In this document: piece after piece, positions 46,069 through 58,675 of the stretch
Layout: every line of letters starts with the position of its first letter
Position numbering within the stretch: position 1 is the first letter of the stretch
Origin: Orychophragmus violaceus
Lineage: Eukaryota; Streptophyta; Magnoliopsida; Brassicales; Brassicaceae
Reading direction: 5' to 3'
Assembly: GCA_030180135.1 (NCBI GenBank)
Contig: CM058229.1
Coordinates: 39,273,522-39,337,521 of the forward strand
DNA: 64,000 nucleotides
Translations under genes and position numbers: made by a program
Notes under the pieces: generated by a model
What the model was told of the DNA's origin: nothing
Databases searched by the model: none
Seen by the model: the letters and a program-made list of their open reading frames with translations, nothing else

Positions 46069-47287
46069 TGATATATCATGGTTTTTACTAGTTTTAGACC
46101 ATGATATAAGTGTGTTTTAGTGTCTTTTGTGTTCTTTTAGAGTCTTTTACATGTATAATCAGGTTTGGAGCTGAATTGGAGATAATGGAGCATTTTGGAG
46201 ATTTTTGGAGTGTTTGGCCGAGAGATAGAGTTCACGGTCCGAAACAGAGGAAGGTGTCGATCGTTGCACTCTAGCATCGATCGATGCACCAGCGAGATGG
46301 GCCGAAACTCGGCGGTTTAGAAGAGTGAAGAATTTGCACTTTGATCCAGAAGTTCCTGATATTTACAAAGAAGCCCTTGGCCGAGATTATGCCTATATAA
46401 TAGAGTTTTTAGAGTTTTTATTAGATACGCTTTATACTTTTTACCATACACTTTGATAATTAAGAGCAGAGGATTTTAGAGATTTTTGGGGCTGATCTGA
46501 ACCTGTTACATCATCTGTATTTGGAGAAGATTTCGAACCCCTTTTACTCTTATTCTTTTATGCAATTTATTCATTCTATGATTATGTTTTCATTATCTAT
46601 GTCTGAGTAGATCCATAGTTAGGTTTAGGGTTTCTCACATAGGATTTCATGACTTGCTAGACTTGTTCAAATTCAGTTAAGGATTCATAACTATATCTGT
46701 TCTTCAATTTAATTATGCTTAAAGCTAGTTCTAACCTGATCAATTAGAATCTAGATCTTAGGTTGCTAAATACGTCACGGAAGTGGGGTTTAGGAATCTG
46801 AACTAATTAAATTGGGCAATTAAACTTTGCGCAAACGGAAGTTTGGTTTAGGATAATTGTGAACATATCAAACTTGGACTTATTGCTAGTTTAATCTGTT
46901 AGTTCTCGCAAACGAAAGTTTGGTTTGCTACACTTAGACTTAGAGAATTATCGCAAAGGAATTTGGTTAATTCTACATCTGTGTTTTGAGTTCTAGAACC
47001 GTTCTTAATTAGATCCTTGCTGAATGAACTGTCTGCTTGTCTGATTTCCTGAGAATACCCTAGGCATGACGCTTTTAATTACTTGCTTCACAACCGTTAA
47101 TCTCTGCTACTGATTTACTTTCTCGCACCGCAATTTATTTCATTCACTACTTGCTTATTTCTAGTATTTATTCCTACAGTTTGATTCTCTTGAGACCGAG
47201 TGTCCCTGTGGATTCGATAACCCTATATACTACTTTGACATTGCTGTTCACTTGCAGTTTAGTGTAGGGAAAACTTAGAACCTATCA
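46069..47287 (+). repeat. TG3 5' LTR
   Basis: It starts TGATATATCATGG and ends AACCTATCA. A motif-1 pair lies at about 46254-46289 (centres 20 bp apart). A likely TATA box, CCTATATAATAG, is near 46391. Confidence 0.93.
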
Positions 47288-47293
47288 AGTTTT

Positions 47294-47310
47294 TGGCGCC
47301 GTTGCCGGGG
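47294..47310 (+). other. TG3 primer binding site
   Basis: TGGCGCCGTTGCCGGGG lies six bases after the LTR, identical to the TG2 site. Confidence 0.88.
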
Positions 47311-47454
47311 ACTCTTTGAGTCTTCGATAGGACCGAACTTAGGGTTTTTACTAGAAATTTTTCTTTTTGTTTTTGTTCTTTTTCGTTTTTATTTTTTGAT
47401 TTTGCTGATTTTCTTTTTTCTCGATTTCTTTCTGTCGCAGGTACGAATTTCGCC

Positions 47455-47545
47455 TTGCGTCGATCGTTGCATACCTTGCGTCGATCGTCACTAGGCGATT
47501 CTGAGAATTGAATCGATCGTTGCACTGATAGCATCGATCGTTGCT
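47455..47545 (+). repeat. Motif-1 array at the TG3 leader/gag start
   Basis: Four TCGATCG-cored words (near 47459, 47480, 47511 and 47532) form two pairs just upstream of the gag ATG at 47565. TG2 has the equivalent at 31218-31302. Confidence 0.85.
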
Positions 47546-47564
47546 GGACGATTACAGACAGTTT

Positions 47565-50159
47565 ATGCCAACGCAGAAAACTCGAAGTAATCCGAACTCG
47601 AGCTTGCTTAATCTCGGACTAGAGGAACTTGGACGTCTAGAAAGGACTAACAGAAGAGAAAAGAGAGAGGGAATGGTACGAGAACGTTTGATCTTGATAC
47701 CAGATGCTGAAGGTACCCTGAGGGACCAAGATGACAACCCGTACAATGCTGCTGGGCATCGGGTTGATGCTGAAGGGAATGTAATCCCTGATCCTCCTGA
47801 GCAACAGGAGCTGAACCGAAACCAGGGTCAAGGACAGGCCCAAGGTAGAGAGATGGTGGTTCATGAGAGGACACTAGCTGATTACAACAGACCTGATGAG
47901 TTTCATGCAAACCGAGCAGCTCTAGTGCTTCCTGCTTTTGAGAGGAATGATTTTGAGGTAAAAACCATCTACTACCAGCTGATGAGACAGATTGCTTTTC
48001 ATGGTCTTCAAACAGAGCAGCCTATGGATCACATTGACAAGTTTGAGGACATAGTCACTGGCATGAAGTATGAAGGAGTATGCCCGGACTACCTGTTCCT
48101 TAAGCTATTTCCGCACAGTCTTGCTGGAGACGCTAGTGCATGGCTGAGACAACTGGCACCTGGTCAGTATACTACTTGGACAGCCTTAAAAAGTGAGTTC
48201 CTGCGTCACTTTTATGATGATGCACGCTCGGATCAGTCCAGACAGGACATACTCACCTTTTCCCAAGGAGCTGTGGAGCCCTTGAAGACTGCCTGGATGA
48301 GATTTAAGCAGTATCAGCGTGACTGTCCACACCATGGATTCACAGAAGTACAGCTGATTGGTATCTTCTTCAGAGGCATAGATCTTCCTTATCAGACTGC
48401 GCTGGATAATTCCAGTAATGCCAATTTCAACACCAGGACTCCTACACAGGCTAAGCAGTTGATAGAGAATCTGATTGGCAGCAACAGTTGAAAAACAATG
48501 GATGAAAGGAGAAAGAGATCTGGTGGAACCGTAGAGAATTCTGATATAGCTAATATAAGATCCAGATTGGACACAGTCTACAATCTCCTAACAAGTAAGA
48601 AATCTGTCCACTTTGCCCAAGATGTAGAGGTGATTCAGGTTGAAGAGGAAACTCAGGAAGAAGATGTAAATTTCATAGGAGGTTCTGGTTTCCAAGGTAA
48701 TAGATTTGGTAATCAACAGGGGAACATATTCTCCAATGGTGGACAGACTGGTGGTTTTCAAAAGACCTATGGACAAGGTAATCAGAGAACCTATGGATCT
48801 ACATCCTATCAGACTCCTCCTGCACCTACAGCCCATGAGAGCAAAATGGAGGCTATGATGGAACAACTGATGGAGAGTCAGACCAAGCTTTCTGTGGACA
48901 ACAATAAGAAGCTGGACGCTGTCTATCAAGACCTCAATGGGAAGTTTGAGTCACTGAGCACTCACATGAAGCAATTGGACACTCAGGTGAACCAGATGTC
49001 CAGCTCACTGAAGGGAAAAGGAGTTGCAGAGACTCATATTAAGGCCTGGTCTGTACTCATTAATGATGGATCTTATCTAGGGGAGAAATTTGAGCTAAGT
49101 ACAGCTGAGTTGGTGACTGAGGCAGAATTTTCGGATTTCTGTGAAAAACTCTCGGGTAGAAACTGTAGTGATGCAACGATCGACACACAGCTGGCATCGA
49201 TCGATGCAGGTCGTGAACGAGCAGAAGACCCGTGGGATGAAAGTGAGATTGATGCAGAACTAGCCCGCCTATTACCTGATGTATCTGAGATCACTCAAGA
49301 GGATGTTTATGCACAAGCCATTAGGCAATATCCCAAGGTGTCTGAAGTGATTAAATAAGAGATTGAAGAGCTGAAAAAGCTAGAAGAGAGTGGTGAAGAC
49401 TTGGAAGAAATTCCACCTTCTGATGATCCACCTTATCATCCATGTGTTCAGAGATATTTGAACAAGATGTTGCCTTTAGATGAGGAGCTGAGAGAATGGG
49501 TGATAATAGTTCCTCAGCATATCAGTGATGTTCTGCTAACTAAGGTCCCGAAGAAGCTACCTGATCCTGGAGTCTTTGTGCTAGATTGTTCTATCTTTGA
49601 GGATAGTTTTAGGCGTTCTCTGTGTGATTTAGGAGCTGCTGGAAGCATAATGCCTTACTCTGTGGCAGAGAAGCTGGGAATGTTGGATTTTACTCCTACT
49701 AGGACTTCTCTTATCCTAGCTGATCAGTCCATACGAGTTCCTGAAGGACTTCTTATGGACATTCCGGTGAGAGTTGGGAACTACTTAGTTCCAATGGACT
49801 TCCTTGTGCTGAAATATGATTGTGATCCGGATGAAGCTTTATTGCTTGGGAGACCTTTCTTGGCTACAGCAGGAGCTGTGATTGATGTTAGACAGAGTCT
49901 AATAGACCTCCACCTGGGAGATGAACCACTGCACTATGAGATGGATAAGCTGCGAAGGCCACTGATAGATGGGCAGACATTCACCATAAGGGACGCAGAT
50001 TTTGAGCAGCCGGATGAGACTGCAATTATAGATCGTGGAGCGCATTTTACTCCATCTTTTCTTGGCCATGAGCATTCCGCAACAGCCTACTCACCACCTT
50101 GGATGCGGAGACTTGAACAGAGACAGAAAAAGTCTTTGTCAAGACCTCCTGGTACTTGA
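47565..50159 (+). CDS. TG3 gag-protease, with two in-frame stops
   Basis: I choose the ATG at 47565 (MPTQKTRSN); the open frame upstream to 47541 begins only with TTG. One continuous frame of 864 codons runs to 50159, broken by TGA (48489-48491) and TAA (49356-49358). Gag: LGRLERTNRREKR near the start, and core MDHIDKFE, LFPHSLAGDASAWL, FYDDARSDQ, QYQRDCPHHGF. The middle part has a Gly/Gln-rich FGNQQGN segment and a predicted coiled segment (LNGKFESLSTHMKQLD). The protease follows: VFVLDCSIFEDSF, CDLGAAGSIMPYSVAEKLG, LLGRPFLATAGAVIDV. The active site reads DLGA, as in Athila. No zinc knuckle, RT or integrase is seen. The two stops could mean decay or readthrough. Confidence 0.8.
49172..49211 (+). 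repeat. Motif-1 pair inside TG3 gag
   Basis: ACGATCGACAC and ATCGATCGATGCA lie in frame and encode ATIDTQLASIDAG. The location corresponds to the gag linker arrays of E1 and TG2. Confidence 0.8.
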
Positions 50160-51525
50160 AAGATCTCATCCGTCCGGTCAAGCTATTGACCTTAAACAAG
50201 CGCTGGGTGGGAGGCAACCCACCATTAGGTACTAGTGTTTTTCTTTTTCATTTTTGGTGTTTTTGTTAGGATTTTACGTTTGTTTTTGTTTCTGGTGAGT
50301 TTATGTTTGCAGGTCTCGGTTAAATCGCAGTGCAGCGATCGATGCATTCCTGCATCGATCGTCACAACACGAAAGGAATCGCATTGCAGCGATCGTTGCG
50401 GTCCTGAGCAACGATCGACTATATACGAAAATCGCCAAGTAACGGTCGATGCACTTAGTGCAACGGTCGATGCTGAGCGACAGAGGTAACCCGACAGACA
50501 TAATTTCACCTTTTCAATTTTTATTTTCTTTTTACCGATCCTTCGCTGGACACTACTGGGGACAGTGTGTCTTAAGTGTGGGGGAGGTGCTACTGACTTA
50601 TATCTTCCTGTTTTCTTAAGAGTCAGTCGTCCGTTTTTCAAAAATTTTTGTTTTATTGAGTCAAAATTGTTTAAGTAAGAAACTATGATTTTCTGAGAAG
50701 ATTTACAAGACTTGCAGGAACTTAAGTAACCATTGGGATGAAGTTGCAGGATCTATCTATGACTATTAGAAAACTCCATCACAGATCAACCTACTGGGAA
50801 CACCCACATCACTTCAGGTATCAGAGGATCCTCTACTGACTTCAACCTTAATACTGACTTAGATTTCTCACCTAAGGGCTTGGTATGCTTTATGTCGGAT
50901 TCCCTGTTAGTTCTGACACAGCCTGTAAACCTGTCCTATTTAGTCCCCTTCTCCCCTTCTGTAAAGTAAAAAATAAAAATAAAAAATAATAATAAACTGA
51001 GGATGAGTTAGTAACTCCGAAGTGGTCATGGGAATAGTAGCAAACACTATTATCTCTCATGTGATCCATGGAATGTGTCCAAAGTATACCCCATAACGGG
51101 AAGAACACTGATAAAAAATAAAATGATACCCAGTGGGGAAAAATCAGTTGTTAAAGAAGGGAAAGAGAAGAAAGGGACTAGAGAAAGATAGTATGGTGGT
51201 CTAGAGCTGATAAGGTAAGAATCCATGTGCCTTTAGATCGATACTCCTTAGGTGAGACCGCACTTAAATACTTGCAGAAGTCAGTAGGGAGAATTTGAAT
51301 GCTTGAATGTGATTGTGGAGTTTACCTAGGACAGTTGCTAAGTGTGGGGGAAGTACATGTTGGTCTTGATATCCTGTGATTGATTCTTTCAGTGGTTTAA
51401 TAAGGGGAATCTGAGTATTGTAGCTTCTAGGATGAAATGAGTTTTTGAAGAGTTTTCAAACCTCTTCACCATGTTTTAGTTCTCTGTTTTGCTTGAGGGC
51501 AAGCAAAGGCTAAGTGTGGGGGAGT
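50160..51525 (+). other. TG3 3' UTR, motif-1 array and purine tract
   Basis: It is non-coding. Motif-1 copies crowd 50332-50478 (GATCGATGCATTCCTGCATCGATCG and relatives). The rest is homologous to E1 and TG2 3' UTRs, with a T/A simple stretch near 50965. It ends with GTGTGGGGGAGT (51514-51525). Its length without coding suggests that pol was deleted from an ancestral Athila. Confidence 0.75.
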
Positions 51526-52745
51526 TGATATATCATGGTTTTTACTAGTTTTAGACCATGATATAAGTGTGTTTTTAGTGTCTTTTGTGTTCTTTTAGAG
51601 TCTTTTACATGTATAATCAGGTTTGGAGCTGAATTGGAGATAATGGAGCATTTTGGAGATTTTTGGAGTGTTTGGCCGAGAGATAGAGTTCACGGTCCGA
51701 AACAGAGGAAGGTGTCGATCGTTGCACTCTAGCATCGATCGATGCACCAGCGAGATGGGCCGAAACTCGGCGGTTTAGAAGAGTGAAGAATTTGCACTTT
51801 GATCCAGAAGTTCCTGATATTTACAAAGAAGCCCTTGGCCGAGATTATGCCTATATAATAGAGTTTTTAGAGTTTTTATTAGATACGCTTTATACTTTTT
51901 ACCATACACTTTGATAATTAAGAGCAGAGGATTTTAGAGCTTTTTGGGGCTGATCTGAACCTGTTACATCATCTGTATTTGGAGAAGATTTCGAACCCCT
52001 TTTACTCTTATTCTTTTATGCAATTTATTCATTCTATGATTATGTTTTCATTATCTATGTCTGAGTAGATCCATAGTTAGGTTTAGGGTTTCTCACATAG
52101 GATTTCATGACTTGCTAGACTTGTTCAAATTCAGTTAAGGATTCATAACTATATCTGTTCTTCAATTTAATTGTTCTTAAAGCTAGTTCTAACCTGATCA
52201 ATTAGAATCTAGATCTTAGGTTGCTAAATACGTCACGGAAGTGGGGTTTAGGAATCTGAACTAATTAAATTGGGCAATTAAACTTTGCGCAAACGGAAGT
52301 TTGGTTTAGGATAATTGTGAACATATCAAACTTGGACTTATTGCTAGTTTAATCTGTTAGTTCTCGCAAACGAAAGTTTGGTTTGCTGCACTTAGACTTA
52401 GAGAATTATCGCAAAGGAATTTGGTTAATTCTACATCTGTGTTTTGAGTTCTAGAACCGTTCTTAATTAGATCCTTGCTGAATGAACTGTCTGCTTGTCT
52501 GATTTCCTGAGAATACCCTAGGCTTGACGCTTTTAATTACTTGCTTCACAACCGTTAATCTCTGCTACTGATTTACTTTCTCGCACCGCAATTTATTTCA
52601 TTCACTACTTGCTTATTTCTAGTATTTATTCCTACAGTTTGATTCTCTTGAGACCGAGTGTCCCTGTGGATTCGATAACCCTATATACTACTTTGACATT
52701 GCTGTTCACTTGCAGTTTAGTGTAGGGAAAACTTAGAACCTATCA
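51526..52745 (+). repeat. TG3 3' LTR
   Basis: It is the partner of 46069-47287, about 0.4% diverged. A motif-1 pair lies at about 51715-51750. Confidence 0.93.
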
Positions 52746-52750
52746 CCTTC

Positions 52751-54127
52751 CGGACTCCTTCCCGCGTCTACTCTGTGGCGCTTTGGTGAAGGAGGAAGAG
52801 ACCCCCTCGGCTCTGACGACCAGTCCCCCCGGAAAAATCTGGGTAAGGATCGCGTAGAGCGGCCCCCCGGACTGGGGCAAAACCGCCTCTTGTTCGACCA
52901 AGGGGAGAGTCACGCCGGCAACCTCCGCGATCGTTTCCTCCGGGCCCGTAACCGGAAGAAGCGGGGCCTGAGCAGGAGGAGTACAAGCTGGAGGAGGAGG
53001 AGGGGCCTGGCCAAGGGCGAAGAGGATAGCATTACCCAAACCGGGCGCCTCGATCCTATCGACCAGGTCGATCGGGTCGTTCCCGTTCCTACGACTGCTT
53101 ACCCTACGAGGCACTCTCTCACGAGGAAGGGCGCCAGCAGTCGAACTACCTTCTGGGAGAGGTCGAGCTACAAAATAAAAGAAGAGTAAGTCAGACAGAT
53201 TGCAATGACACAAACCGGACTTCGCGACCAAACAACTTACTTTCTGTCGTCCGCTCGGCAATACAAAGCGGAGGCCGAACGACTGGGGTCGGAGGAGTCT
53301 GGGAAGGTGCGGGAGGACATGGCAGGTTTGGAAGAACCTGTGGACGATCCAGTAGAGCCCGCCCGGGATCGACCCGCAGAGCAGCTTGCACGCGCTCTAC
53401 CGCGAAGCTTCCCCAATTGACAGTGCCTCCCCTCAACCTGGCTATCAAAGCCTCAGTGATCGAGTTGGAGGCAAGTGACTCAGGAGCGTCTGTAAGACAA
53501 AAAGGGTAAGAAGCAACCTAACAGTAAAAGGAACCGAACATCGGAACTTTAAATCTTACCTACACTGGAAGACCACCGAGAAGGAATGAATGAATACTCA
53601 AATTCCCCGACCGAGTGATGAGTTATCCTGAAGAAAAAGTATCGGTCTTTCCACACGTCCTTAGTTGGGACGTCAGCGAGGATACGCCCGAAACGGGGAG
53701 AAAGATAGTATGTCCCGGGGAAGCGAGTATTTTGCTTTACCGAGCAAACTCGCATAAGTTCCTCGGGCCCAAACTCAATTCCCTCTTCCGCGGCCCTGAC
53801 TCCGAGTCCGATAACGTGTCGGATGAAGTTTGGCGTCATCTGATGGAACGCCAACTGGAGCTGGGCCAATACCAAGGAAACCAGGCGAGGAATGGGGAAG
53901 AAAAGCCTGCATTTCTTGAAGTATGTGTAGGAGGCACAGCAGTAGCCTTCCACGATTGTCTCCGGCGAAATTGCCGGCGACGGAACGACTATCTCCACCT
54001 CCGGAGGAATCCGACATTGCGTTCGCAATCGGCGAATATGATTCTCGGTTAAGACGGACGGCGGATGCGGACCAAACGATCCCGCCGCTGTACTCGTGCT
54101 AGCTCCCGTCGCGTCTCTGAGAGCCAT
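52751..54127 (-). pseudogene. TAT antisense gene, 5' exons (putative gypsy-type transposon domain)
   Basis: On the minus strand the ATG at 54127 opens MALRDATGASTSTAAGS. Exon 1 contains IRRLRTQCRIPPEVEIVVPS, FFPIPRLVSLVLAQLQLAFHQ, FIRHVIGLGVRAAEEGIEFGP and YLSPRF. This pattern resembles the plant family called putative gypsy type transposon (Pfam PF04195); I name it from memory of the pattern. The donor is near 53560 (GTAAGATT). Exon 2 is about 53490-53241 (acceptor CTTACAG, donor GTAAGT). Exon 3 starts at about 53167 (TTTTGTAG) and is cut by TG3 at 52750. Clean splice signals and long open exons suggest past selection. It is disrupted by the 6.7-kb insertion unless TG3 is spliced out. Confidence 0.75.
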
Positions 54128-54719
54128 ATGAAGCGGTGTATCGGAATAAAGGAGGCAAAGGGTTTTAGAAGGAAACTTCTCCGACGATAAAAGAAAAACC
54201 AGAGCAAGGAAAAAGAAGAAGCGAAAGTGGGAAGGAGAGAAACCACCCTCGGCAGATATGAGAAAATTATAGTGGGAATCGTGCGAAATATTAACCGTAC
54301 GATTCCGAATTCGTAACAATTATGAGAAGATCTAGATGGTTTGGACTCCTCGCTTTCCTTTTATCCCAACCGTTGATCTAGGATCGACGGCTACGGATGC
54401 ACGACGATTAGGTCACATCAGCAAAAGAACGAGCCTGAAAAGACTCTTCGCGACCCTCGAATCTTAGCCGTTGGTGATCGACCAGATCCACGGTAGGATA
54501 TGAAGTTCTAAAACAAACACACGCCACGACTGTCGACGCGCTAAAAAGCAATCCAGTTCGACCCACGCGCCCACTCCTGATCGTTGGATAAAAACGGGAT
54601 CAACGGGTGGAGTGAAAGCAATCATTAGGTTTATCACACCCGAGGCGCATGCCTCTTCCCGAGAACGTCAACCGCCCATTAACCTCGACTTCTCGAAATC
54701 AATGGGCTGGGGGGACTAT
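54128..54719 (+). other. TAT 3' untranslated region and purine tract
   Basis: It lies between the antisense gene start and the 3' LTR and would hold the antisense gene promoter. No frame is seen. It ends in the purine-rich GGGCTGGGGGGACTAT just before 54720, the likely plus-strand primer. Confidence 0.65.
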
Positions 54720-55256
54720 TGTTGGTACTGGATTTCCCTCTAGAAAATCCGGCTCATTAACAGATAAAACAAAGGCCCATCGTTATGAGCCCGCTTCAGT
54801 ATCAAGACAGAGAGATCGACCGTTATTCTATGTTGGGCCTATACGATTGACTTCTTGACAAGGCCCAAGCAATGCCGAAGTGGGAAGCAATCGAGCTCGA
54901 GCTCGGCAGGAGACGACGTGGAGATAGAGCAACCCGGTCTTCGTCAGTTCAACTGATCCACGCAAATCTCGGAGATCGTTACGATGGCGAGGCCGAAATA
55001 TTGGAACAAGGAGATCAAAGTCGAGAGTATTTAAAGGAGAAGTGGCGATTCATTCAAGATATTTCAACCCTAGCTAAGAACACTTCGACTAGATAGCTCG
55101 ATCAATTCTCTTTGTACTCTCTTTTCGATTGTGTTTGTTCTATCTCGACGATCAATCTCAATAAAGTCTTTGATTCATAGGAAATCTATACCATTTCAAT
55201 ATACAAAAGTCCAAATCCACGAATACAAATTCTTAGTGTGAATCTCAGATCTCACA
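54720..55256 (+). repeat. TAT 3' LTR
   Basis: It starts TGTTGGTACTGG and ends CTCACA, followed by GAGG. It is about 3.4% diverged from 17466-18002 by eye. Confidence 0.92.
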
Positions 55257-56080
55257 GAGGGTAGTTTTGCAATTGACTTTCAATTGTCAGACTTCCATAG
55301 AAGTTTGAGAAATTTCTTTAAAAAAAAAAATTATCTGACTTCACCAAGAAATCTAAATAAGAAGAGGGTAGTTTTACAATTGATTCAAATTTGATTTTTT
55401 AGTCAGACTTCTTATGTAGTCTGATAAGAAATTGACCGATTTTTGACTTTTTGTCAGACGGGATCCGATGTATGAAAATAATGAGGGGTAGAAAATGCAA
55501 TTGATCCAAATTTTCAGATGTTGACCAGAATAAGCGAGAAAATCGTCAGACTTCTAAATCTGTCTGAAAATAAGGAAAAAAATATCAGACGGCTATAGAC
55601 ATCTGAAATTCCAAAATTTTGCCAGACGGCTATAGACATCTGAAAAATCGAATTTTGGTCAACGCTGGATAAAAACCGAAAATGGGATGTTTTTTTATTA
55701 GACTTCCCTCGCCGTCTGAAATTCTTTTCAGACAGCAGAAGACGTCTGAAAGCTATGAGAAGTCTGATATTTCAAAATCAATTGCAAAACTACCCCCTCT
55801 ACTTTTTCAAGAAGTCTGACAATTTTCAGACTTCTTGGAAGAAGTCTGACATTTCAAAATCAATTGCAAAACTACCCTTTTTTCTCAGACTTCATAAGCT
55901 GTCTGACAAAAAGTTCAAAAAATTCCAAAGCAGACTGCGTACGCTGTCTGATGGATTTCAGAAAGAATCCGCTGTCTAACATTTCAAAATCAATTGCAAA
56001 AATACCCTCTTTTTCAGACTGCCATAGATGTCTGGTTTCACTACAATCAGACTTCTATAGACGTCTAGAATATTTAAAAC
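55257..56080. repeat. Motif-3 palindrome array (CAGAC-N10-GTCTG)
   Basis: At least ten copies of a 20-bp imperfect palindrome occur here, near 55291, 55404, 55549, 55588, 55624, 55730, 55886, 55932, 56015 and 56047. The outer five bases on each side are conserved, the spacing is fixed at ten, and the centre varies. Copies are separated by lines such as 'caaaatcaattgcaaaa' and 'agggtagttttgcaattga', which appear in both orientations. No credible gene is present. The element class is unknown. Confidence 0.8.
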
Positions 56081-57000
56081 TTTTAAATGCATTTTATTGT
56101 ATATTTGTGATTAATTTCGTTGATTTTGATTTTTTTATAAATGTGTGTTAGTTTTCTATGTTCCTTATGCGTGAGTTTTACATTCTTATATATGGTAATT
56201 ATTTTTAAATCTCTTTTTGAATAATATTGGCAATGTAGCTAATAGCATCATACTTCCAAAGAAGTCTGGCTTTTCCCAAAAGATCTTTAATGTGGTTTAT
56301 ACTTGTTTGTTTATACCGATAATACAAGAAAACTGAGCTGGTGGAACGAATGTCTATGCATAAACGTCATACTCCATATTATATATGTTGGTTGTTTATT
56401 GAATGCTTTGATATAATTGAACTGATTACACCAAATCATATCAAAGTATCAATGAAGAAGTAGATTGAGATTAAGATGAGCTACACAACCACATGTAGAG
56501 CGTTTACAAGCTGATTTTTTTCAATAAGATCGCTAATGTGATGATGAGAGAACGAACTTGACATTTGGACTTGTTAATTTTATAAACTTTTAGCTCATAA
56601 GAATCAGACAGCAGTAAAGGTCTGACGACCAATTCGGCACCACTTAAGGTTATTTTAGTTTGTCATATGTTGGTGTATGTAATCTAAGGAGTAATGTTTT
56701 CTTCCAAGGTTAAACTAACCCATTTCTTGATATTGTATACTTTCAATGAAAAAGGTTCCTTGTTGATTTGAGTAGACAAAAGTAAATTTATACAACTTTG
56801 TATTTTTCTACAAGCTTAGTACATAAGGAGAACTTCCTTTCTTTGATTTGATCATCCAATAATCTAATACAATACAATGTGTTCAACAAGAAGTCTAATA
56901 ACCAGTAAAAATCTACAAAAACGAGAAAAAAACCTAATTTAGTATCAAACTTCAGACTTCAAAAGTAGTCTAATATAAGACTTTAGGTTGAATTTTCACT
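56081..57000. other. AT-rich part of the motif-3 repeat
   Basis: Sparse motif-3 relatives lie near 56262, 56608 and 56950. No open frame, TIR or LTR is recognised. Confidence 0.5.

Positions 57001-58675
<1,675 letters not shown>

Larger units (their letters stand above)
46069..52745 (+). mobile_element. TG3: young Athila-like gag-protease element without RT or integrase
   Basis: LTRs (46069-47287, 1219 bp; 51526-52745, 1220 bp) differ by about five substitutions and one base of length. They are flanked by CCTTC (46064-46068 and 52746-52750). The primer site is at 47294-47310 and the purine tract at 51514-51525. The only coding region is a gag-protease frame. It fits the class of terminal-repeat elements that carry gag only (TR-GAG), here extended with protease, and must use RT and integrase from a partner. 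It lies within exon 3 of the TAT antisense gene. Confidence 0.93.
17466..55256 (+). mobile_element. TAT-lineage Ty3 LTR retrotransposon containing four nested elements
   Basis: The LTRs (17466-18002 and 54720-55256) start TGTTGG and end CTCACA. They are flanked by GAGG on both sides (AGAGG if the terminal A is counted as target). Four nested elements with perfect TSDs account for 26.4 kb of the 37.8 kb, leaving about 11.4 kb. The order is primer site, gag, protease, RT, RNase H, a second archaeal-type RNase H, integrase, tandem repeats, antisense gene and purine tract. A second RNase H plus an antisense gene downstream of pol is known for plant TAT/Retand-type elements. Pol holds several in-frame stops and one deletion. 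LTRs differ at about 18 of 537 sites by eye, the oldest value here, as expected for the host of the nest. Confidence 0.93.
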
